The notes under the pieces: generated by a model
Database searches by the model: none
What the model was told of the DNA's origin: nothing
What the model saw: the letters and a program-made list of their open reading frames with translations, nothing else
Shown here: piece by piece, positions 56,216 through 64,000 of the stretch
Layout of the letters: the number at the start of each line of letters is the position of its first letter
Position numbering within the stretch: the first letter of the stretch is position 1
Assembly: GCA_963573385.1 (NCBI GenBank)
Contig: CAUYLG010075769.1
Span: 1-64,000 of the forward strand
DNA: 64,000 nucleotides
Direction: 5' to 3'
Source of the DNA: Cacajao melanocephalus
Taxonomy: Eukaryota > Chordata > Mammalia > Primates > Pitheciidae
Position numbers and translations under genes: made by a program

Positions 56216-56820
56216 CAATCCCCACGGTTGCTCCCACCCTTGATTTGGACCCAAACTCAATCACACACCACCAACGGGCCACCACCGCACCTCCCTGGCC
56301 GCATCAGGCAAACTCCGATGCCAAGACCCTCACTGCTGGGTGGAGGGACCCCCGTGGCAGGCACATGGGGGAAGGAGGCCGAATTCTTCCTTCGCCACAA
56401 AGCATCAGTTCCCCGGCCCTGCGTGATGGGCAGGAAGCCGAAGCCCGGGACACACGTGCAGCTTGTTAAGCAGAGCCCGGGACCATGCCCACCTCACTCC
56501 CAAACCCGGCACCGGACTCCCACCCCGAGGCCTCGGCTGCTTCCCAGGGCCCGGGGGTGGCAGAGAGGGTGTCTGAGAGAGGCGAGCTGGCTTTACAAAA
56601 GAGGCTGGCTCCCAGGAACAAAGAGGCTCCCTCTGGGGACCAAGCTAAGGTCTGGGAGGCAGGCCCTACGGACCCCTCTGTGACCTCTGGTGGCCCTGCT
56701 GTGAGCTCAGGGTCCCCCAACTGTCCAGCAGGAACGTGCCACCTATGATGCATGTGGCATGGGGACAGATGAACTCAGCGTGGACTCTGGGCCCATTCTG
56801 TGCCTTTGAGGCCACCCTGG
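56216..56820. other. GC-rich single-copy DNA
   Basis: No supported feature. Confidence 0.35.
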
Positions 56821-56928
56821 GCCCTTTTCTTCCCATCACACCTTCTTTCTCTTCTTCTTTCTCTCCCTTCCTGCCCTCTCCTCCCATCCTCCCTTCTTCC
56901 TCTTTCTTCTTTCTCTCTGGACCCTGCA
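56821..56928. repeat. Polypyrimidine tract
   Basis: Irregular ctt, cttt and tccc runs make about 105 bp of nearly pure pyrimidine on the plus strand. Simple-sequence origin; triplex-prone. Confidence 0.85.
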
Positions 56929-57149
56929 GGACCCTGTCCGTAGAAACAGCCCATGGTTATGAGCAGAAACTCACGTTCTCTGAGGACCCTTGGGGTTCCC
57001 CTTTGGGATGCGGAAGGAAGGAACCCCCAGAAGAGCCACAAGCAGGTTTCCCAGGCTGTGTTTCATGGGATGGGACGCCTGTGAGGCTCTCCTAACAAGG
57101 GCTCCCAGCCAGCTGAGCTTGGGGTGGGGACAGGGGCCCCTGCAGATAG
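56929..57149. other. Single-copy sequence
   Basis: No supported feature. Confidence 0.3.
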
Positions 57150-57315
57150 AGCTGCCAGAAACTCCAGGCCGTCTACTGACCCTGGAATCCCAGATAAACA
57201 CCCAGTCACTTCTTAGCACAAGTATGCCCCAAATCGTGCACAGGATATACTTACACTCAGAAAGACGCACTGATCTGAGATTCGAACGTCCCTGGGAATC
57301 CTGTATCTCTGTGTG
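57150..57315. mobile_element. Palindromic short DNA transposon relic
   Basis: The words cccagataaacacccag, cacaagtatgccccaaatcg, aggatatacttacactcag and gatctgagattcgaacg show the inverted symmetry of a small human MITE-like DNA transposon (agataaac to gttatctga-type arms around an aagtatgtccc centre). Diverged. Confidence 0.4.
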
Positions 57316-58195
57316 CTCTACCTGGCCATTCCTGGGGTAGACTTTGGCCTCCCGGGAGGCCCCAGTGCTGCCCCTTGCCCTCTGAGGCTCTGAGAAGCGC
57401 TCGCTGCACCCCTTCCTCCCACAGCCAGGGGCTTCTACTGCAGCTGTGTCTTCACCACTCAGAGGTGGGGCCGGTCAGCATCTCAGCCCACCGGCGGGTG
57501 TGTGAGCTCTGGGTCAGGGTACTTTTCCTTCTTGGGGGATCTCAACTTGGCAAGATGGGAGCCCTGGGGCCAGCCTTCCAGTGGCCCCAGCGTGTCCTCG
57601 ACCAAGCCTGGCCTGGCCCCTGGCCTCCTCCCACCCGGCACCGTGCATGGCCCAGCGGTCGGTGGGTTCAGGTCCCCAGCAGACAGACGTACCACAGAGG
57701 GAGGTCACGAGACTCGGCCGAGCTGCAGCCAGGCACCCGGACCTCATCGCCCCAAAGCCAGTCCCAGCCAGATGGGAGCCAGGCACAAAGATGACACGTT
57801 GGCCGTGGCAGCGCCTGCCTGGGCGAGGCTGTGGTCTCTGAAACGGCCACCGCCTCCCTCTTGCTTTCCGGTTTTTCCAGCAGAACCTCACCGTTGGAAG
57901 TCGGCACTTCAGCTCAGGTGGGTGTGGACCCAACCCTGGTCCGCCCCATACAGCTCCTGCAGGACTGTGATGACCCAGGGGACAGGGGTCTCCCGGACTG
58001 ACCTGAGAGCTAGACATCTGTCAGGCCAAGTCACCCCACCCAGGTCACAGCCAGTGACATCACAGACTTCGCCCAGGGCCAACAGCTCTTGGGCTAGTTG
58101 GGGATCAGAATAATTTTTCCTCCCAATTGTGGATGATTCAGGTAGGAAGATGGTCTCGTTTGGGCATCTGTGCCAATGCAAACCTGTGTTGAACT
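57316..58195. other. GC-rich single-copy DNA
   Basis: No supported feature. Confidence 0.35.
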
Positions 58196-58197
58196 GC

Positions 58198-58305
58198 CAT
58201 CCTCCAGGGCTGGGTGGGGCCGGGGCGGGGTGGCTGGATCATGGAATCCTCCAGGGCTGGTGGGGGGTGGCTGGATCCCGGGTGTGGGAGGTGGCTGAAT
58301 CATGG
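58198..58305. repeat. Imperfect tandem repeat of about 50 bp
   Basis: The phrase atcctccagggctgg followed by ggtggctggatc occurs at about 58199 and again at about 58245, with a decayed third ggtggctgaatc. G-rich. Confidence 0.6.
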
Positions 58306-58605
58306 GCGTGTCCTTCACACGTGGTTCTCACCATCCCTTTGGCGTTGGTCTTACAAGTGAGCTCTCACCAGATCTGGTCGTTTGAACATGTTGGCACCTC
58401 CCCACTCTGCCTCCTGCACCCACCGTGGGAGACGCCTGCTCCCGCTTTGCCTTCCGCCATGACTGGAAACATGCTGAGGCCTCCCCAGAAGCAGAAGCCG
58501 CTGTGCTTCCAGCAGACGCTGCGGAACCCTGAGCCAATTACGCCTTTCTCGGCCTCAGGTGTTTCTTTACAGCAATTTGAGGATGCACTGATACAGACAG
58601 GGGAG
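58306..58605 (+). mobile_element. MST/MLT1A-like MaLR LTR
   Basis: The words aagtgagctctcaccagatc, gcctgctcccgctttgccttc, cgccatgactggaaacatgc, gaggcctccccagaagcag, aaccctgagccaattacg and ctcaggtgtttctttacagc are in MaLR LTR order. The 5-prime end is lost in the tandem repeat and the 3-prime end is at about ctgatacaga. Confidence 0.75.
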
Positions 58606-59174
58606 GGGTGGTGTTGAGGAGGGGGCTGGCGCTAAAACACGGGCTGGGCAGAGGGCGCCAGGAGGGCCAGGTCTTGGACATGGCAAGACCCCACATGAGG
58701 ACAGGGCTCACACAGCTGCTCCCGGCAGGTGCGATCCAGAACGCTCTCTATGGCCAGAGCCTGGCCAGTGCCTGGCTGAGTTAACACCACCCCCAGCCTC
58801 CTGACCACTGGTGCCTTCCTCAAACAGCCCCCGAGACTCCAAAGTGGCACTGGGTGGAGTCCACCCCACTCCACCGGATCTTGTGTGAAATTCTCAAACT
58901 CAGCTTGGTGGCGTGGACCTGCCTGCCATGTTCTGCCTACACTCAGCAGCCCGTGTTGGCACAGGAGTGGGGACATTCTCCACCTGGGGCCCAGGGCTTT
59001 GGGGGCGGGGGTCGGGGGCAGGGGACTGACTGAGGAAAAACAGCTCCTAAGAAGCAGCATTTGAGAAAACCTGGCCTCGACCCAGCTGTCTCTGCTCTTG
59101 GCCTGGCAGTGTGGGAAACTGCAGATTCTTCTCATTGCACCTCAACAAACACCACCCACGCCCTACCAGTGGGC
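58606..59174. other. Single-copy sequence
   Basis: No supported feature. Confidence 0.3.
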
Positions 59175-59360
59175 GAGCCACAGACGAGGGGTTCCCCTGA
59201 AAGTTGAGCCCCCCGTCAGGGCTGAACTGTGATGGGAGAGCCACAGACAAGGGGGCTCCCCTGAAAGCTGAGCCCGCCGTTAGGGCTGAACTGTGGTGGA
59301 AGAGCCACAGACGAGGGGTTCCTCTAAAAGCTGAGCCCCCCCATTAGGGCTGAACTGTGG
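59175..59360. repeat. 63-bp tandem repeat, three copies
   Basis: Units start at 59175, 59238 and 59302 with gagccacagac. Each ends in gggctgaactgtg, the wording at the 5-prime edge of an MLT1-type LTR, and an LTR-like sequence follows the last unit. The array may have formed by repeated duplication across an LTR edge. Confidence 0.9.
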
Positions 59361-59625
59361 CCCTGTGTTAAAAAGGTAGCTTGGGCGAAAGGACGTCACA
59401 CGGGTGGGTCCTAATCCAGGTGTCCTTACAGGACAGACACACGGAGGGCCGCCCCTCTGAGTACACAGAGAGGCCAGGGAGGCGCCAGCCCTGATCCCGG
59501 ACTCCCAGCCTGCAGGGTCGGGGGGAGCCATGTGTTGTGTAAGTGCCCAGGCTTCAGTTCTCTGCTGTGGAAGTCCCTGCAAACCGACCCCACTCCACTG
59601 CTGCTTTGTGGCTTGAAACAAACAG
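59340..59625 (+). mobile_element. MLT1-like LTR, degraded
   Basis: The words gggctgaactgtggccctg, gacgtcacacgggtgggtcc, taatccaggtgtccttac, gacagacacacggaggg and cacagagaggccagggaggc follow the MLT1 order with deletions. Ends unclear. Confidence 0.5.
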
Positions 59626-60408
59626 AAATGTTTGCAAGCTCCGTCCCCAAATAACAGTCAGGGGTTGTGCTGAGCATGGAGGGCGTCCTGAGGCAGAGCC
59701 CTGAGGGTGGCGCCGGCTGCAGGGGGGTCGTACGGCAGCCCAACTGGGGGTCTTCTCCAGCGTCTACCTCTAGTCGGTGTGGTCTGGAGCCCACTGCCAT
59801 TAAGTCAGCCCCTTTCTCCCTCCGTCCATGGAAGACGCTACATTTTACCCTCTTTACCAGTGGGGACCCTAGTCCCGGCCTTCTCGAGAGCCTGACTGTC
59901 ACCTGCCCTCCAGCAGTCCAGTCCGCCCTGGAAAGCAAATCCTCACCCCCACAGAGCTGCACACGGTGGATGCAGGACAGAGGACCCAAGTTGAAAGAGG
60001 TGACCGCACAGGTGACCCCCACAGATGGAGACACCCAGGGACCCCAGAGGCTCCCCTTCCCCAGGGAAGGTGTTACAGGTGTGCCCTCACCCAGCCCTGG
60101 CCCCGGGGAGCTTCGGACAGAGGGACCCAGCTGCCTGGTGGGAGGCAAAGCCCCCTCCCCCCACCAGCCCAGAGGGGCAGCCTGCGACCCCTTCCCAGGT
60201 CCTGGGGACAGAGTCCCCTCCCCACCTCCTTCCTGCAGCCCTGCACTTGCCGATCCCTCAACCAACACTCACCAAGATGCTCTTTGGCAAAATAAGCCCC
60301 AGGTGACCTCAGAACACCTGGACAGGGCAGAGGGAGGAGCGGCGGTCAGGACTCGCATGGCAGCAGCGGCTCCAGGGCCACCCCAAACCAAGGTGGTGTC
60401 ATGAGGAC
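59626..60408. other. GC-rich single-copy DNA
   Basis: No supported gene. The 280-codon minus frame at 59426-60268 overlaps the LTR-like sequence and has no recognised domain. Confidence 0.35.
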
Positions 60409-60735
60409 ATCTGTCCCCACCCACATCCCATGTGGAAATGAAGTCCCCGTGCTGAAGGTGGGGCCCAGCAGGAGGTGCTCAGTGGGGCAGACCCCTCCTG
60501 GTTTGGTGCTGTCGTGTCTTTTAAAATGTGTGTGGCACTTCCCCCTACTCCTGCTCCCGCCACGTAGGACACCTGCATCCCTGTGGCCTTCCACTGTGAT
60601 TGGAAGCCGCCCGTGGCCTCCCTGGACGCGGACGCCACCATGCCTCCTGTGCAGCCTGCAGAACCGTGACCTCTTCTTGTCAGTCAGGCAGCCTCGGGCA
60701 TTTCTCCACAGCAGTGCGAGAGCCGCCTAATGCCC
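60409..60735 (+). mobile_element. MST/THE1-like MaLR LTR
   Basis: The words ctgtccccacccacatccca, gtggaaatgaagtcccc, ctcctgctcccgccacgtag, cctgtgcagcctgcagaac and ctcgggcatttctccacagc follow MaLR LTR order from the 5-prime side to the 3-prime side. No internal sequence flanks it. Confidence 0.7.
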
Positions 60736-61031
60736 ACGGCTGGCAGGCAGGAGCTCCTGGGGCATTTGCCTCCCCTGAGGCTGGGATGCGCCACCTACCT
60801 GAACTTCCACATTGGAGCAAAAGCCGAAAACCCCAAAATGTCCAAAGAAGGAAGGCAGTCAGCTCAACCCCGGCACCCAGAGGGGCCCCGGGAGCTCTCG
60901 GAGCGTGTGCCCCTGGGTTGCTGGGCCGTGTTCCCACGTGGGCATGATGGTGCCATCTGCCCTGTCTGTGGTCAGCTGAAGGACGGTCCCCACAGATGCC
61001 CGCGTCCCAGTCCCTGAACCTTACCTGGAAC
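60736..61031. other. Single-copy sequence
   Basis: No supported feature. Confidence 0.3.
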
Positions 61032-61410
61032 ATGCGTCAGGACTCTCCAGGGAAGCAGAGCTAGCGGGCCGCGTCAGGGGGAAGAGCTCATGGGATCAGG
61101 AAGGCCGACGGATCCCACCTTCTGCCATCTGCAGCCTCCAGATCCAGAAGAGCTCCTGGTTCCTTTAGCACTGAAGGCAGAGTGAATTCCTTCTTGTCTG
61201 GGGAGGTCACCCCTTTAATTATCTGCATGCCTCCAGCTGATTGGGTGAGGCCACCCGCATACCAGAGGGAGGCCTTCTTTGCCTTGTCTACCCGTTCAAA
61301 CATCAGTCTCACCCAGAAACGGCCTCACAGACACACCCAGGGTCACAGTGACCAAGTGTCTGGGAACCCTACGGGCCAGTCAAGTTAACTCATAAAAGTA
61401 ACCATCACTC
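61032..61410 (-). mobile_element. ERVL-type LTR in reverse orientation
   Basis: The words caggactctccagggaagc, gcctccagctgattgggtga, gttcaaacatcagtctcacc, cagaaacggcctcacagaca, gtgaccaagtgtctgggaac and cagtcaagttaactcataaa are the reverse complement of a widespread human ERVL-class LTR that opens tgatggttaNttttatg. Family name uncertain. Confidence 0.6.
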
Positions 61411-61496
61411 CTGGCAAAGGGAACGGCACAGAGGGGTAAGTTGAGACCCTTGAGGAAGTTCTCTGGGATTACCCAGGGGGGTCCCCCTGTGATAAT

Positions 61497-61805
61497 GGGG
61501 CTCTCCTAAGAGGGAGGCGGGGGGTCAGAGTGGGAGGAGATGTGGGCGCAGAAGCAGAGGTCAGAGAGAGGGACCAGAGGAGCCGTGCTGCCACCTTTGA
61601 GAACGGAGGAGGTGCCACGATCGAAGGAACTCGGCGTCTCTAGAAGTGGAAAGGCAAGGAGCAGACTCTCCCCTCAGCCCCTGGAGGAACCCGCCCTGTC
61701 ACACCTTCATTTCAGGACTCAGATTTCCAGAGTTCTACCATAAGAAATGTGTGGTTCTAAGCACTAAGTTCGTTTCCATTTTTATAGCAGCAAAAGGAAA
61801 GAACA
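61497..61805 (+). mobile_element. MLT1-like LTR, 3-prime two thirds
   Basis: The words ctcctaagagggaggcgggg, ggagatgtgggcgcagaagc, ctctagaagtggaaaggcaa, cagactctcccctcagcccc, gatttccagagttctaccat and tataGcagcaaaaggaaag are in MLT1-type order. Confidence 0.6.
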
Positions 61806-63034
61806 TGTGTCCCGTCTTCTTCGTGTTATAATTTGTCTTGTTAGTAGAATAAAGTTCCATTTGATGACTGCAGTGATTTCTCGGCTGTTCCAGTTCCAGC
61901 ACGTAAATGACACTGCGGTGGACATCTTTGTCTCTGTGGGTTTCCAAAGGCCCAGCCCCACCCCCACCCTGTCCACTGAGGCTGGGGGCTGGCGAGGGAA
62001 GGGGGCTGGGGACAGTGCTCATCTGTGGCCTTTCGAGGTGGCCTTGTCAGCTTGAAGGACAGCTTGCCTCAGTTCTGGCCTAGCGTAGGGGTGGGGCTCC
62101 ATTTTCCCCCCCGGCCTGAGGCAAACCCTCCGTCAGGAGCGGTCCTCGTCCTACAGCAAGGTCCCTGAGGCGCCAGAGAACTCTGCCACGTGAAAGGCTC
62201 TTCTGTCCATCCGGGAGCACCACCTGCTCAGGGCATGGGGCCAGGCACTCCCTCCTGTCCTGGGGCCACCTCCCAGCCTCTGTCCACTCTGAGTCCCCAG
62301 ACAGGAAAATGGGCTGCAGCAACCATGTCCTGTGGGTCATGCAAGCAGGGGGCCAGCCCCTCCCCTAGGCATGATTCAACGCTTGTCGGGTGGAATGGAG
62401 ACCCCTGTGAGGACGCGCAGAGGGGAAGGTTCAGCCAGAAGGCGCTGGTGAAACTTATGCAGGGGTCAGAGCAGGACGCCTCTGCCCTCTGCCGCCCAAC
62501 ATGGCTGGAAGCTGGATGGGGGCTGACAACTTGGACTCCAGACAGACCACAACTCCCGTAGCCGCAGGCCCTGCAGCCCGAGCACCTCCTGCCCACTGGC
62601 CCTGTCCCCTCATGGCCTGGAGAAGCCCGGGGTGGCTGTGCCCTCCAGCACCCCACAAACCCAAGCCCAGTATGTGGGCCAGGAGGATGCTCAGTGCAGG
62701 CCCAGCTCCAAGGGTGCGGGCCAGGCCTCCACCACCCTCTTCCCACCCCAGGTGCAGGTCCCTGCGGCCTGAGCCCGTCCCCAGCCTCCCCTGACTTGCA
62801 CCCGGAGAGGAGAGGGGGTTCTGGCTTGGACAGCCCAGCTGTGTGTGGTGCGCGGCCGCCCTCTGCTGGTGCCCACAAGCAGTGACCACAGGAGAAGGCC
62901 AAGAAGTGTGGACTCTGGGCACCCCAAGATGCCACCAAGAAGGGCAGGGCCAGGACTCGGGAGCAGTGACGGTGAGCTCTGGAGGGGCCCCCCATCCCTC
63001 CCCGCACAGCCTCGGCAGAGGTATGGCTAGCCTC
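61806..63034. other. GC-rich single-copy DNA
   Basis: A modest AT-rich stretch lies at 61810-61925 (cgtgttataatttgtcttg and gaataaagttccatttgatg, an AATAAA at about 61849). It could be the tail of old repeat DNA. No exon recognised; the 277-codon minus frame at 62228-63061 is not supported. Confidence 0.35.
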
Positions 63035-63112
63035 GTTGCATTGAGAAGAAAACTGAGGCACAGCCAGGAGACGGCCGTCCAGAGGTGGAGCTGCTCAGCC
63101 CCATGTGCCCAC
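63035..63112 (+). mobile_element. MIR-like fragment
   Basis: The phrase ttgagaagaaaactgaggca with cacagccaggag follows the MIR gaggaaactgaggcacagag region. Confidence 0.5.
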
Positions 63113-64000
63113 CTTGGGGTGCCCACCTCTCATGACCGCCTCTCTCCAGAGGGCACCTCTCGCCCTGGACAGGGAGCCACAGGAGCATCAGCGCCCTCCC
63201 CGCCCCTTGCCCAGTGGGAGGCACTGAGACCTGGAGCCTCAGGCCCCGTGTCCCGGCTGGCCCCGGGGGAGGGCACGTCCTCCCACAGGCCAGTGGGCCG
63301 GGGCTGCCTCGGGCAGGGACGCTCTGGAGGGAGGCTCAGAGGCAGGAGTCTGGGGCAGGGGAGGTAGAGGGCTGAGTAGGGCCTCTGCTGGTGGGGCTGG
63401 GACCGCCCTTGGACCCCAAAAGACCTCCTCTCCAAAGTGGCTCTGAGGTGGGCTGTGGACTTCAGTGGGTGTAGGCTCTGTCTGCAAGAAAGGTGAGTGT
63501 GAGGACTGGCAGCTTCAGGGGCATCGCCCTAGAAGCTGCTTCCCCCAGGCCCATCCACCTGTGACCCCTGCCCTGGGTGCCGCATCTGAGCACGTGCGGC
63601 GGTGGGGCTCGGCAGAGTCAGGCGATCCGTGCTCAGTTCCTGACTCCACCAGTGTCCAGCAGCCACCCCCAAGCCTGCAGAATCCCAGCCCACCGTTCCC
63701 AGAAACCATGAGAGGCCTGGCGCTGGCCATGGGACCCTCCTTGGCCCCCTGAGGCCTGGCTGTGCTGGTCTGGAGCTGAATGCCAAGCCTGGCTTGGAGG
63801 ATCTGACTTCTGTGGCCCACCCTGGTGCCACCCCCAGCCACAGCCCCTCCAGGATGCCAGGGTTCCACAGGCGGCCAGCACAACTTGCCAGCCAATGTAG
63901 CTGAATGGCTTCTGGCTCCAGAGACAGGGGCTGGTGATCTTGGCAGGAAAAACATTAGGGCCAACTGTTTATCTGTCCTGATAGCAATAGCTGAGCCATT
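63113..64000. other. GC-rich single-copy DNA with a strong donor motif
   Basis: AAG followed by GTGAGT at 63490-63498 is a full 5-prime splice consensus on the plus strand. No paired acceptor or coding exon is evident. Nothing else is recognised to the window edge. Confidence 0.3.

Noticed and set aside
59426..60268. 280-codon minus-strand frame
   Set aside because: Covers part of an LTR-like fragment and GC-rich DNA. No domain recognised.
61845..61860. AATAAA as a gene polyadenylation signal
   Set aside because: No upstream exon or transcript evidence. It follows LTR-like sequence and may be chance or repeat-derived.
62228..63061. 277-codon minus-strand frame
   Set aside because: GC-rich composition. 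Overlapping frames exist on both strands and no family is recognised.

Overview
The window reads as primate, most likely human, nuclear DNA. The evidence is Alu elements of several ages (an AluY with an exact 20-bp target-site duplication, AluS/Sc copies and an AluJ), several degraded L1/HAL1 copies, ERVL-MaLR-type LTRs, MIR and L2 relics, and CA, GGAA and GC-rich tandem arrays. I found no supportable protein-coding exon chain, no tRNA, rRNA or snRNA gene, and nothing prokaryotic. Long open frames are abundant because the background is GC-rich and poor in stop codons, and because several tandem arrays carry no stop codons. I do not call any of them genes. I cannot assign a chromosome. The style (high GC, many minisatellites, gene-free, scattered AT-rich islands) suits a GC-rich, perhaps subtelomeric, regulatory desert or a very large intron.

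Layout. Positions 1-32400 are mostly single-copy GC-rich DNA, punctuated by short tandem repeats (left edge, 2.98-3.14 kb, 4.7-4.87 kb, 7.88-8.21 kb, 15.9 kb, 21.5 kb, 23.37-23.57 kb, 26.95-27.11 kb, 28.03 kb), an inverted Alu pair at 14.15-14.83 kb and faint L2/MIR traces. Positions 32400-48030 form a repeat-rich, AT-richer block. It holds an AluJ with an L1M 3-prime end and a 49-bp tandem repeat; an L1 ORF2 relic broken open by an LTR-bearing insert and ending in a CA/GTGCAC array; a MIR and an AluS; an MLT1-like LTR in L1/HAL1-type sequence; and an old L1 (about 41.56-47.48 kb) apparently split by an LTR, a 750-bp CA-rich array, a solo LTR and three Alus. The block closes with a hAT-like DNA transposon relic. 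Positions 48030-64000 return to GC-rich single-copy DNA with a 16/17-bp minisatellite (50.79-51.25 kb), a G-rich minisatellite (54.62-54.73 kb), polypyrimidine DNA (56.8 kb) and a row of ERVL-MaLR-type LTR fragments (58.3-61.8 kb).

The most interesting unexplained structure is a recurring set of AT-rich islands of about 100-430 bp inside GC-rich DNA. They are dense in TAAT homeodomain cores and carry octamer, forkhead, HOX/MEIS-like, RFX-like and palindromic motifs. The main ones are near 2.4, 5.65, 10.97, 18.75, 20.5, 22.83, 24.15, 28.84, 30.04, 30.85, 49.0, 52.0 and 55.85 kb. They look like conserved enhancer elements of a developmental gene lying outside the window. That reading is inference and needs conservation and chromatin data. 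There is also one candidate zero-length exon (recursive splice) signature at 4.11 kb and two full-consensus 5-prime splice sites, which would matter if the window is transcribed as a long intron or lncRNA.
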